A stretch of 64,000 nt of DNA from Paralithodes platypus (taxonomy: Eukaryota > Arthropoda > Malacostraca > Decapoda > Lithodidae), in contig CM064495.1 in the NCBI GenBank assembly GCA_032716605.1, forward strand, positions 48,009,413-48,073,412, given 5' to 3'. The notes under the pieces were generated by a model, which was not told the DNA's origin, searched no databases, and was given only the letters and a program-made list of their open reading frames with translations. The position numbers were made by a program, and so were the translations under genes. Shown piece by piece: positions 23,450 through 33,633 of the stretch (position 1 is the first letter of the stretch; each line of letters opens with the position of its first letter).

Positions 23450-23755
23450 CTTTCCCAACTGTTTGAAGACGTTTACCCCCACCCAAGTGTCAATATTTTC
23501 CTGGCGAGCGGTAGCGAGCCAGCACATATATTTTTTGTTTTGACAGCAAGCTAAATTTGTACATTTTTCGATAGAAAAATTTCTCCGGCGAAGCCGGATT
23601 TCTCCATACAATGCTGGCTGGCTATCGCTCGCCAGGAAGTAATCGACACCTGGATGGGGATAAACGTCTTAAAACAGTTGGCTAAAGGGGGCCGCATGGA
23701 AATAAGCCAGAGAAAAGGAGAGAAAGATAGACAAAAAGCAGGTGACCCCCCTTAA
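23450..23755 (+). mobile_element. Type B foldback, left arm truncated
   Basis: Begins at CCCAACTGTTTGAAGACG. The core TCCGGCGAAGCCGGA and the right end GCAGGTGACCCCCCTTAA are intact. Confidence 0.8.
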
Positions 23756-23795
23756 TTTAATCCTCTCTGGCAGGTTATTAGGAATGTATCATCTA

Positions 23796-24015
23796 CTATA
23801 GTCTAGTCGCTGTAAGTAGGCGAGAAATCATGACCTCTAACCTCTGTAACTAAAACTAAAAAATTACTAGAGTAATCGAGCTAATATTTCTACCATTTGG
23901 GAAGAGTCAGTCAAGGAATAGATGTGGAAATTTACAGCCAATTTGCTCTAGCCCTTTTTAAGTTACAGAGGATAGAGGTCATGATTTCTCGCCTACGTAC
24001 AGCGAATAGACTATA
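23796..24015. mobile_element. Type E foldback, complete
   Basis: CTATAGTCTAGTCGCTGTAAG and its mirror GTACAGCGAATAGACTATA. The interior has GAGCTAATATTTCTACC and GGAAGAGTCAGTC, as in the other two copies. Confidence 0.8.
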
Positions 24016-24029
24016 ATCACCAAGCGATA

Positions 24030-24210
24030 TTTCACAGCTTTTGGAAGGATCTCCAGCAATGGAAGGGTTTAGTACTACAGAAGCTTAGCGAGGGCCTATA
24101 GGAATAGAAGGGTTAATAACTATCTTCGACTTCAAGAACGCCATCCTAAGCTGAATAAAATCGCCTAAGGGTAGTCAAATTGAATATTCATATATCTGAA
24201 AAGGTTAGTG
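24030..24210. mobile_element. Possible degenerate type C copy
   Basis: Contains CTAAGCTGAATAAAATCGCC and CTTTTGGAAGGATCT in the order expected for type C, with eroded ends. Confidence 0.35.
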
Positions 24211-24580
24211 CTCGAAAGATCTACGTGCACTCATTAATCCCAGCCTAGGGATTAAAAAAAGAGGCTAAAACAGAATTGCAGAGATTAGTGATTAATAGCT
24301 ACAAATATACTACTATACAACGAAAACAAAAATTAGCTAAGCTGTGTCAACGCTGAATTATTTAAATATTTTTGCTGATATATATAATTCGGCTATTAGT
24401 AATATTGACAAACCACATGCTTCCAATACTATGACATGTTTTAATTCCCGAGTATTAACTGAGCCATGCGATATTTTTTTTTAGCAGTAATTAGGGTGGC
24501 ATAAAAGCTAGCCAGTGCGAGTCTGTAAGATGACACTTGTCTAATTTTTGCTTCGTGTGCGGGACAGGAATTCTTGTTGA

Positions 24581-24586
24581 ACTTAC
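24581..24586 (-). other. scro: Splice donor GTAAGT of exon 1
   Basis: On the minus strand the exon reads ...TTTGCAA and is followed by GTAAGT, a full match to the extended donor consensus. It leaves one base of an unfinished codon (phase 1). Translation past this point gives residues unlike the family. Confidence 0.75.
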
Positions 24587-24941
24587 TTGCAAACCTGGGG
24601 TCTGATGTTGACGTGCCGTACCATGATGCCGCGGCGGGGGCGGCGTAGTGGCTGAGGTCGGTGTTGCAGTACTGATAGGTGGAGTGAGTCCCGAACTGCG
24701 CCATGTGCGCCATGGGGCTCATGCCGTAAGGGTTCTGCATGGCGGCGGCAAAGTCGTTGACGGAGGCTGACGAAGCAATACCTGAGGGCACCAGGGTCCC
24801 GCTACTGGCACTGCTACTACAACTGGAGCCCCTCCCTGCTGCTGCTGCGGCTGCTACGTCCACAGTAGAGGCCAGGGCGTCCAGGGGGCTCAATAGGGAG
24901 GTCACGGAAAAGGGCTGGTTCGTCCTGGGGCTCCCACTCAT
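24587..24941 (-). CDS. scro: First coding exon of an NK2-class homeobox gene, scarecrow/NKX2-1 type
   Basis: The exon encodes 118 residues plus one base. It starts at ATG 24941-24939, the first in a frame that opens with MSGSPRTNQPFSV. Residues 10-21 (PFSVTSLLSPLD) match the TN (tinman) motif near the N-terminus of NK2 proteins. Residues about 28-60 are Ala/Ser-rich. Residues about 90-118 read YCNTDLSHY, then WYG and DPRFA. This is the pre-homeodomain signature of NKX2-1/2-4/scarecrow, where vertebrate proteins have YCN..., WYG and DPRFPA. Family members are DNA-binding transcription factors of forebrain, pharynx and endoderm. The homeodomain is not in this exon and must lie beyond the left edge. 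The frame runs on past 24587 to a stop at 24441, but a good GTAAGT donor at 24586-24581 interrupts it at DPRFA. Family proteins also carry an exon junction near DPRF, which I recall but have not checked. Vnd/NKX2-2 is less likely because WYG...DPRF is specific to this branch. Confidence 0.85.
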
Positions 24942-25340
24942 GACCTAAAGCCCCACCATGATCATCGCCGGGTCGCTAGCCTCGGGTCAAGCTCCACCAC
25001 ACCTCTTCCCTCACGCCGGAGGCCTCACCGTACTCCACACAACCACCACCTGTAATCTGTGTTGCCCTTAATTGCCAGCAATGTGGTAAAAAGTGTGAGT
25101 GAGGCACTCTTAGTCTTGCTCAAAATGGTGAAGGAGCACCGGAGATGAGGGCCCCTCAGGTGAGTAACAAAAGAAGTGATCTTGACGGAGCCTTAGTATT
25201 GTAAAGTCAAGAGTCACCTTAGGTCAATCGATGACGAGACACCTGGAACGCGGGAGCGCCGCACCTCCTCATTGGCGCCAAAGATATGGATCACAGCCTG
25301 GATGGCACTCTTGAGTCACCTTCAGGTCAAGAGTTACACT
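24942..25340 (-). promoter_or_regulatory. 5' UTR and proximal upstream region of scro
   Basis: This is GC-rich, transposon-free sequence directly upstream of the ATG. Two near-copies of GAGTCACCTT(C)AGGTCAA lie at 25211-25227 and 25313-25330. Each holds an AGGTCA nuclear-receptor half-site and a GAGTCA AP-1-like core. CTTGAG at 25310-25315 is a TTF-1-like CTCAAG core on the minus strand. I see no convincing TATA box. The transcription start is unknown, so the split between UTR and promoter is not drawn. Confidence 0.4.
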
Positions 25341-25639
25341 GCCGCCACTACGGATAAAAGTGCGTCCTCACAAGAGCCTGGCACCTGATCACTTGTGTTC
25401 TCCTTGCCCGCGGCGACGGCAGCTTGCGGCTGCTGACGTCTTGCAACACGTGGCTCTCACAGTTTTTACTGGAGGGCTCGTTACAGTTAATGCTGTGTGA
25501 GAACCAGCAAATGAGCTTAGATCTGGCTTCCAGTAATATGATAGCACTGGCTTGATAGCGAGTGGAGATTGGAGAGCACTCTGAGCCTTCCGACATTTTC
25601 CTAACCAACTCAACTTTACATCTTGCCGTCGGGGGGCGG

Positions 25640-25825
25640 AGCGATTGGACTCGCGAGCCATTGAGCGCGCGTAATTTCCTGTGAGGGAGGAGTTTGGGCT
25701 CGATTCAGCCAATGGAAACGCGCTAAGCTCCGTCAAAGTCAAATCCCACCAATCAATAGCTGAGGCGGAAACACTTAATATGATTGGCTGGTCTCAAGTG
25801 CCTCCCCACTTGAGATTGGTCCATA
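25640..25825 (-). promoter_or_regulatory. CCAAT-box and NK2-site cluster upstream of scro
   Basis: Five CCAAT/ATTGG pentamers occur in about 180 bp (25644-25648, 25709-25713, 25749-25753, 25783-25787, 25815-25819), with a sixth at 25271-25275. Between the last two lies an inverted pair, CTCAAGTG (25793-25800) and CACTTGAG (25807-25814), separated by 6 bp. CACTTAA lies at 25772-25778. CTCAAG and TYAAGTG are the known recognition cores of TTF-1/NK2 homeodomains. This suggests NF-Y binding plus self-regulation by the gene about 0.85 kb downstream. Function is inferred. Confidence 0.5.
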
Positions 25826-26429
25826 GATTTGGAATATTTGTGAACTCACTGCGGGGTGGCTGTGAGAAATAACAATGAGAGGAAAAAGAACGAATACTAA
25901 ACTGAAAAGAGACTGTTTTACAGACGAAAAGAGCAGAATAGAGAGACGTTGGGCTGTGCATTAATATTACATTACAGACAGTCGACCATGTTGGGGGGCG
26001 CCAAATTAACGACCCCTTTGTTCCCCTTAACTTCCCCTCTCTCTCTCTCTCTTCCTCTCCCCATCAACGTAACTCACAGTAACGCACAGTAACTTTCTTC
26101 CAGTCCCCTCCTGCACCGTCGTGGCCCCCGGCAGGAGGGTTTTGGGAGGGTAGTGGTACAGACCAGTGCACAAACGCAGAGTCACACAAACGTACTCTTC
26201 TCCGGCATTTGTTCTCGGCAACTCTGGTCTGGAGGCTTCTGAATTCAGGCTTTATAAGGTTTCTGCCAACTACAATAATCCATCTAAAGTTTAATGGCCG
26301 ACAGCAATGCAAAAATAGCCTAGAAACAGACACAATAGACTGAAGATTGCTGTAAATCGAATTTTAGTCTAATATAATGTATACCAATTCAACAAAACCC
26401 CAATGATGTTGCAAGAATTATCAAGTTCC

Positions 26430-27775
26430 GGACCAAAACTTGCCGGAAAAAATATCGCGTGTGCCCCCTCCTAATAACCTTCCCGGGCACTCCTGCCGAA
26501 GGCCCAGCAGGGGGAGGGTGTCAACAAAGGGGGCAGCCAGGCGCGAGGGACCCACCGTTAAAATAGGGAAGGATTCACACCACCGTATTTCTCCCCCCGC
26601 CATGATATTTTTCCCGGCAACTCTTACATACGGCCATATTCCTCAACCTTACCATCGCGAAACCTTACGCAATCATGAACGAAATGAGTAAAAATTAACT
26701 GCAATCTCTATGAAACAATGTAAAATTTCAATATCTCTCGCAAATCAACACTCAATTCCTTAGTCTTTGTTCGGCATCGCATAAACAACGCCTTTCCCAC
26801 ATGCAATAATAGCACCCGATAGTTTAGCTTCCGAAATAATCATGTTAAAATACTGTCAACAAAAATATATTCCACCTTCAATAAAGTCACCGAAAGCAGG
26901 GTAGAGGTCTTAAATTATTGCGATGATAAAGTTAACGATCAATAGTTGCCGGAAAAAGTGCCCATGTGAATCTTCTTTTTCCCTCCCCCCACCAACCCCC
27001 CTCCCCCTCCCCTTTCCCCAACCCCCCTTTGAGTTTTCCAGCTACAACCACACAAAATGCATCCCCCGGTGATATTTTTTTTTACCTCTGATAGTCGGAG
27101 AAAATGCCACCCCAGAGAGCGAGCCTCAGAGGTATCAACCGAAAATGTCTCCTGCGTGGCAAGGCTTTCTAGGTAGCAACGCATATGTTAGCTCCCTGCT
27201 GAGCTTTATAAGTGCTAACTGAAAAAGATAAATGACCAGTACATTCAACCAAAATATAACGCAACCCCATTCAAATTTAATATTAGGTTATGTTATATTG
27301 GTGCGTATACACAAACTTACTGTTATACATAGCTGAATATATCGTCAAATTAACATTCGTATAATATTATAGCAACTGAGAGATAAAACTTATTGTGAAT
27401 GTCAAATTTCGCCTTGTTGACTTAAATATAGTCACAAAGAATAGCCACTTACCCTAGCTTTAGACACTGCTTAGGACTGCGAACTCCTAAAAAAGGCCTC
27501 GAGAGAGTATTAATTGTTATATAGAAATACTGACACCCAACTCACCCGTCGAGAATTAAAGATATCCTTAATTCGGGTCGCCAACACAATATGGCTGCCC
27601 CACCAATCTTTTTCCCTAATAGCCTCGGAAAACGTCGCTTATAAACCTTTCTGTCAGCCCCACAAAATTCCTGCCGGGTAAGATTTTTTGATAACCGCTG
27701 AAAAGTGTCCCCCTGATCGACTCTTTTGATGGCCGCAGAAAAACCCTTCCCCGGTGACGATATTTTCTTTCCATT
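26430..27775. repeat. Dispersed degenerate short repeat upstream of scro (core GAAAA preceded by GCCG-like)
   Basis: At least six short blocks resemble each other: 26440 (TTGCCGGAAAAA), 26945 (AGTTGCCGGAAAAAG), 27090 (GATAGTCGGAGAAAA), 27622 (ATAGCCTCGGAAAA), 27690 (GATAACCGCTGAAAAG) and 27730 (GATGGCCGCAGAAAA). Several are followed by tg-cccc and by a C-rich run with GGTGA-ATATTTT (26600, 27067, 27758). The shared shape is TGATAGCCGCNGAAAA then cccc. The sequence between blocks is unrelated. Possible explanations are old copies of a short repeat or repeated binding sites. Confidence 0.45.
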
Positions 27776-28648
27776 TCTGTGTTTTTTTTTCTTTTTTTTT
27801 ACAATGATTAAAAGTGGCCACCGTGATCTTTGTCCTACTGTGTCGCCCTACTGTTCCACGCACCGTCGCTCGCTCGCTCTCACTCTCGCTCTCTCTCTCT
27901 CTCTGTTATTCTTTGTGTTCACTTTCCAATATTTGGAGTTTGGCTATCCTGACCACCTCACAGGGATCGTAAGTTCAGTATTGACAGTGTATCTATGCAG
28001 TTCTCTCTCTCTCTCTCCAACTAGCCGCTCTGTTTCCCCTCCGTCCCATTTTATTACTCGCTCCCCTTACCTCTCTCTCTCTCTCTCTCTGTCTCTCTTC
28101 ACTCGTACTCTCATTTCCTCCCGTTCGTCATTTTTTTCTTCCGTACATTCTTCGTATTCGATGTCCTATTAATATGCCTATCCAATTAGGTCCATTTCTG
28201 TAAAATACCAAATATTCCGAGAAACGTTTGTTTTGATAACCCCATGTCGTAATCACGGTCTATATATTGGCCTTTATAAACGTTCCTTACTAAATTTCTC
28301 TTGTTGTTTTCATAAAGATAAACTAGCGAAGAAACTATAGAATTGGTATCGCTTTTTTTTCATATTCTTGTTCTACATTTTCGCCAAAGCCACACCTATA
28401 CAGTGTAGGCCTATTTCGTACACTCTTCCCTCGAACTGTATTTGAAGTATATTACAAGAATGATTGATCTTTGCATATCACGATTGCATATAGATTTAAC
28501 AATATTTTCTTAACATTACATGGTTATAAAATCTCAAAATATTTAAATATAATAACACAAATATTTCTTCTACTATTAGTTCTCGACACTGAGCACCACT
28601 GTGCTAAAGAACACCCTAGATATTCATAGGGTTAACCTTACGCGTGTG
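27776..28648. other. Non-coding stretch with CT-rich microsatellite
   Basis: Contains a T-rich run (27782-27800), (CT)n near 27885-27905 and 28064-28092, then AT-rich unique sequence. No exon is recognised. The 148-residue frame here is low-complexity CT translation. Confidence 0.6.
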
Positions 28649-29031
28649 TTAGGGGGATCACCGGTTTGTTTTTTATTTTTCTCTCCTTTTCTCTCTTTCC
28701 CTGGCTTGTATCCATTCGGCCCCATTCAGCCAACTGTTTTAAGACTTTTATACCCATCCAGGTGTAGATTTCTTCCTGGCGAGCAATAGCGAGCCAGCAT
28801 TGTATGGAGAAATCCGGCTTCGCCGGAGAAATTTTTCTATCGAAAAATGTACAAATTTAGCTTGCTGTCAAAGCAAAAATATATATATGCTGGCTCGCTA
28901 CCACTCGCCAGGAAAATATTGACACCTAGATGGGGGTAAACGTCTTAAAACAGTAGGCTGAATGGGGCCCAATGGATACAAGCTAAAGAGAAAGGGAGAA
29001 AAAGAGAAAAAAAGCGAGGTGGGCTCCCTTA
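28649..29031 (-). mobile_element. Type B TTAA foldback
   Basis: Starts TTAGGGGGATCACCGG (TTAA mutated), core TCCGGC-TTC-GCCGGA, ends GCGAGGTGGGCTCCCTTAG. Marks the right edge of the transposon-poor island. Confidence 0.83.
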
Positions 29032-29088
29032 GGAATGATTCGAAACATGATATTTTGTTGGATAGAAGCACCATATGGGAAGCAAAAC

Positions 29089-29094
29089 TTTATT
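29089..29094 (-). promoter_or_regulatory. AATAAA, possible polyadenylation signal for the candidate terminal exon
   Basis: On the minus strand this reads AATAAA, about 300 bp after the TAG of the candidate terminal exon. Such hexamers are common in AT-rich DNA, so the support is weak. Confidence 0.25.
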
Positions 29095-29391
29095 GACATT
29101 GTAACTTGTAGCTTGAACTGAGCAAAACTTTATCAATAACATAATCTTCCTCACTTGGTGTTTTATCCAAGTGATTAGAAGTATTATCTCATCCAAGGAA
29201 TACATGCCATTATACCAATAAACAAATGGCGTACAAACAGAAGAAATAATCAGATCAATCAACAAATGCATGGAGAGAAAAATGTAACGAAATTCTTACT
29301 TTAGTTTCGGCTTCTGCAGGAGATACTTTGCATTCCTCGCCCCAACCGTGTTTACCTTGGTCCTCCTGCAGGCTCTCCAAGGGGGCGGCGG

Positions 29392-29596
29392 CTAACAACA
29401 CGTGTCCCGCCCCTGCAGGTAGTGTATGCGCCTCCTGGGTGGTGGTTCGGCCGCGTCAGGAGAAGAAAACACGGGGGTACACGACTGATAAACACAGACT
29501 CCATATACGGGTGATTCGGACTCTCCCGGTGGTTCGGACTCACTCGGAGACGCCTTGGAGTTAGCCACGATCTCCTCCAGGGGTTTGTAGGCGGGT
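29392..29596 (-). CDS. Candidate terminal exon of an unknown gene
   Basis: A pyrimidine-rich tract ending TTCTTCTAG gives an acceptor just before 29596. The frame (first base completing a split codon) then runs PAYKPLEEIVANS and on through a Ser/Pro/Glu-rich stretch to GRDTCC and a TAG stop at 29394-29392, giving 68 residues. The composition is varied and not repeat-derived, and an AATAAA follows about 300 bp downstream. I do not recognise the protein. Against it, a second minus-strand frame is also open, and a plus-strand exon (29321-29418, from CTTCTGCAG to GTAGTG) is equally possible on splice grammar. Confidence 0.3.
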
Positions 29597-30424
29597 CTAG
29601 AAGAAAAATAAAATAAGCGAAAGCAGTCAATAAACTTCACTTTAGAGGCTCGTCCTGGCGAAATATGGTCGGTCTCGCACACCATTATAGATTTTTTTTT
29701 TTTTTTTTTTTTTTCCAGATCGCTCGTGGGGCACTGTAGGAGCATGGATAGAACATAGGAAAGAAAGAGGTAGGGAGACACAATGTTTACCTGTAGGATA
29801 ATTCCATCACTTTAATAAATGTTCTCTTCATTTCCATAATCCTGTGCAGTCTATATTGTGATATCCGTTTTAGTTCAAATGCTACATCAGATACGGTTAA
29901 TTTCCTTTTAATTTGATTTGTTATTAGCTAACTTTTTGTTTCCGTCTATATTATTTATGTGGTTTACCGTCCACTTTAAAATTACTGGTGATTTATTTGT
30001 TGGATCAATTAACCCTCTTCGATGGTGACTTTTTCCTAAATCTCTTATTTCTTAACTATTAACATTTCATTTACAATTTGCAACATTCTTATGCATGTCT
30101 ATTTAAAGTACTGTAGTTTCCTGCCATCTTTTAACAATAGACGCACCTTTTCGTTCATACTTCAAATATAACAACAAATATTGTTACCCTGTACTCCATA
30201 CATCCAGAAAGAATAACAAGAACTAGAGGAAGACAAGGACAGACAAAGACCAAGTAGACCGACAGACGAGACTCAAAGAAGGCAATATAACTACACTGCA
30301 CATCTTAAGACGCCCCCCCCCCCCTGTCCCCACTCCTCTCACACACACACACTCACTCTCTCTCTCGCCATCTATCCATATATCTTATCTCCCGTGTTTA
30401 ACTATACCCATCGACACTCCTATG
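29597..30424. other. No gene recognised; poly-T and poly-C tracts
   Basis: Poly-T at 29692-29714, then AT-rich unique sequence, poly-C at 30312-30324 and short (CA)n/(CT)n near 30343-30365. Confidence 0.55.
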
Positions 30425-30705
30425 ACATCAAATCACCCCATTGCTTTGTCAATATTAAGACCTTTCATCCCATTTAGGTGTCGATTTTTTTCCCTGGCGA
30501 GCAATAGCGAGCCTGTAATTTAGGAGGAGCAGGCCTTCGGCCTGGAAATTTGTCTACCGAAAAATGTACAAATTTATCTAGAAGGGGGATCTTATGAATA
30601 TGTTTTAAGCTTTATGGAGGTCTAGGAAGGAAACTAAAATAATAATAAATGAATAAATAAATAAATAGACCAATATATAAACCCTACTCTCCCCCTTCTC
30701 TCTCT
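30425..30705 (-). mobile_element. Type A element, truncated
   Basis: Begins in the interior (CCCCATTGCTTTGTCAAT). The hairpin is CAGGCC-TTC-GGCCTG (30530-30544), a paired change. The right end is lost near CTCTCCCCCTT. Confidence 0.75.
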
Positions 30706-30760
30706 CACATACACACACACACACACTCACACTTTCTCTCTCTCTCCATCTATCCATACA
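30705..30760. repeat. (CA)n and (CT)n tract, local duplication
   Basis: 30689-30805 repeats 30336-30445 (CTCTCACATACACACAC, CCATCTATCCAT, CCCATCGACACTCC). The type A copy therefore sits between two copies of the same flank. Confidence 0.6.
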
Positions 30761-30911
30761 TCTTATCTCCCGTGTTTAATTACCCATCGACACTCCCACG
30801 ACATCAAATCACGCCGCCCTTGACTCTCCTCCAAGGGGCAATTCTGTGAGGTTCGAGGTGCCCCTACAAGTTGTTGAAACACTTGCCCGCTTCAGGAGAG
30901 CCATCGAACGG

Positions 30912-32235
30912 GGCCAGGAGAGGAGCTTGAGAGACCGAGGAGGAGGAGGAGGAGGAGGTAGTGGGAGGAGAGGGGGGATTGGTGGTGGTGGTGGTGGTGG
31001 TGGGAGAGGGAAGGTGGTGGTGGTGGTGGGAAGGAGATGGTGGAGGTGCGAGGGAGGAGGAATGGTGGTTGTGGTGTTGGAGTCGAGGTGGTGGTTGTGG
31101 TGTTGGAGTCGAGGTGGTGGTGGTGGTGATGGTGATGAGGAGAGGGAGGAATGGTGGTGGTGGTGGTGAGACAGAGGAGAGGGTGGAATTGTGGTGGTGG
31201 TTTTGGTGAGGAAGAGGAGGGAGCGGGGAGAGGGAGGAATGGTAATAGTGGTGGTTAAAAGGAGGAGAGAGAGGAATGCTGGTAGTGTTGGTGGTGGTAA
31301 GGAGGAGAGAGGGAGGAATAGTGATGGTGATGAGAAGGAGGAGTGGGAGGAATGGTGGTCGGAGAGTCGAGGTGGTGGTGAGAATGAGAGGGAGGAATGG
31401 TGGTGGTGGTGAGAGGAAGGAGGTGGGGTGGAGAGAGGAAGGAGGTGGGGTAGAGATAGGAAGGAGGTGGGGTGGAGAGAGGAAGGAGGGGGGGTGGAGA
31501 GAGGAAGGAGGTGGGGTGGAGAGAGGAAGGAGGTGGGGTAGAGAGAGGAAGGAGGTGGGTTGGAGAGAGGAAGGAGGTGGGGTGGAGAGAGGAAGGAGGT
31601 GGGGTGGAGAGAGGAAGGAGGTGGGGGTAGAGAGAGGAAGGAGGTGGGGTAGAGAGAGGAAGGAGGGGGGGGGGAGAGAGGAAGGAGGTGGGGTAGAGAG
31701 AGGAAGGAGGTGGGGTGGAGAGAGGAAGGAGGTGGGGTGGAGAGAGGAAGGTGGTGGGGTGGACAGAGGAAGGAGGTGGGGTAGAGAGAGGAAGGAGGTG
31801 GGGTGGAGAGAGGAAGGAGGTGGGGTAGAGAGAGGAAGGAGGTGGGGTGGAGAGAGGAAGGAGGTGGGGTGGAGAGAGGAAGGAGGTTGGGTGGAGAGAG
31901 GAAGGAGGTGGGGTAGAGAGAGGAAGGAGGTGGGGTAGAGAGAGGAAGGAGTTGGGTGGAGAGAGGAAGGGGGTGGGGAAGAGAGAGGAAGGAGTTGGGA
32001 TAGAGAGAGGAAGGAGGAGGGGTGGAGAGAGGAAGGAGGTGGGGCGGAGAGAGGAAGGAGGTTGGGTGGAGAGAGGAAGGAGGTGGGGTGGAGAGAGGAA
32101 GGAGGTGGGGTAGAGAGAGGAAGGAGGTGGGGTGGAGAGAGGAAGGAGGTGGGGTGGAGAGAGGAAGGAGGGGGGGTAGAGAGAAGAAGGAGGTGGGGTG
32201 GAGAGAGAGGGAGGGGGTAGTGGTTGTGGTGGTGA
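30912..32235. repeat. G-rich low-complexity block and 22-bp minisatellite
   Basis: 30912-31400 is GGT/GGA-rich. 31400-32215 is about 37 units of GAGGAAGGAGGTGGGGTGG with an AGA spacer. The 491- and 343-codon minus-strand frames are translations of the array (Ser/Pro/Leu-rich). Both strands and several frames are open, so I do not take them as genes. Confidence 0.93.
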
Positions 32236-32458
32236 GAGGGGAAAGAGGTGGTTGTGGTGAGTTACACAGATACACGAACCACACAAACTCTGTGGTTCCT
32301 GCGAAACGGTTCGGACTTAATCATAACATTAGTTGGCACTACTAAGTAGAACATGAGAGGGAGAGTGGGGTTCATGGAATATTTAGTATCTCAAAGACCA
32401 TATAATCCATACCAGGGAGATTACTCGAAATGCAAAATAGAGAGACTGTACAGTGGAG

Positions 32459-32676
32459 TACAGTCGCGCTAATAAGTGATGGCTCGGCACCAATGATGTT
32501 TTGATCAATAATAATTGGTATCAGCACTATATAAGCTTTATTTCTTCATATCGACTGAAATATACAACCATGTTCCTACACTTACCCACCCTATTCAAAA
32601 TCTGACAGCCATTAATACAGCACAGAGCAAGCCAAACGTAATGATAGCTGGGACATGACTTATTAGCGCGACTGTA
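32459..32676. mobile_element. Mariner-like MITE, type F, complete
   Basis: Ends TACAGTCGCGCTAATAAGTG and GACTTATTAGCGCGACTGTA are inverted, over 20 bp. The interior matches 22575-22793. Confidence 0.8.
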
Positions 32677-32914
32677 CACTCCCTATCTAATGCATAATCG
32701 ACTTTCTTCTTAAACTACTTACTAAACAACTATTTACCATTCGTGATGGAAAATTGTCCCAGGTAGAATAGAACATGCATGTGGAAATGAATCCACATAT
32801 GATACGAGCACTGAATCATCATGTATTATCAGGTGAATGTCAGCTCTGGCCTCCAGGCATTGTTGCGAGTTATGTTTGTTGACGTTCTTGTTGTCATTCA
32901 CATAATCAAAAGCA

Positions 32915-33265
32915 TTAAGGGAGCCCACCTCGCTTTTTTTATCTCTCTCCCTCTCTCTTTGGCTTGTATCCAATCGGCCCCATTCAGCCTACTGTTTTAA
33001 GACGTTTACCCCCATCCAGGTGTCAATAATTTCCTGGCGAGCTGTAGCGAGCCAGCATTTATCTATTTTTGTTTCGACAGCAAGCTAAATTTGTAAATTT
33101 TTCGATATAAAAGTGTCTCCGGCGAAGCCGAATTTCTCCATACAATGCTGGCTCGCTATCGCTCGTCAGGAAGAAATCGACATCTGGATGGGGATAAACG
33201 TCTTAAAACAGTTGGCTGAATGGGCCGAATGGATACAAGCCAGGGAAAGAGAGAAAAGGAGAGAA

Positions 33266-33297
<32 letters not shown>

Positions 33298-33313
33298 CGG
33301 TGACCCCCCTTAA
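32915..33313 (+). mobile_element. Type B TTAA foldback with internal poly-A
   Basis: Ends TTAAGGGAGCCCACCTCGC and GGTGACCCCCCTTAA. A poly-A run of about 26 lies at 33271-33297, just inside the right end. Confidence 0.85.
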
Positions 33314-33417
33314 GTATAGTGGAGGGGAGACTAAACGCTTATGGTCCGAGCGAGGCAGTCCGAGGTTAAATACTAAAATAAGCTGTCATTACGGAGGAGA
33401 AAAGGGAAATAGTAAGT

Positions 33418-33420
<3 letters not shown>

Positions 33421-33479
<59 letters not shown>
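33421..33479. repeat. (CT)n microsatellite
   Basis: Pure CT run. Confidence 0.97.
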
Positions 33480-33633
33480 AAAGAAAGAGTTGAAAAGCCG
33501 ATCACCCGCACTTACGGAACTCTTAATTGTTTTGGAGTATAGAATTTAAGGTGATGAAACAGGAAAGTAAAAGTGGAAGAGAAAAGTGTTAGAGAGAGCG
33601 AGAGAAACACGTACTACAGTTCCCACCGTAATT

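Noticed and set aside
24441..24586. Continuation of the exon 1 frame beyond DPRFA
   Set aside because: A strong donor interrupts the frame exactly where the family-like sequence stops, and the following residues do not resemble the family.
24739..24948. Plus-strand frame opposite exon 1
   Set aside because: A shadow of the Ala/Ser-rich coding region.
26064..26333. 89-codon minus-strand frame in the gene island
   Set aside because: No recognised motif, and overlapping frames are similarly open. I treat it as upstream non-coding DNA.
30809..32284. 491-codon minus-strand reading frame
   Set aside because: It is a translation of the 22-bp G-rich minisatellite. Other frames and the opposite strand are open as well, and only Ser/Pro/Leu low-complexity sequence is encoded.
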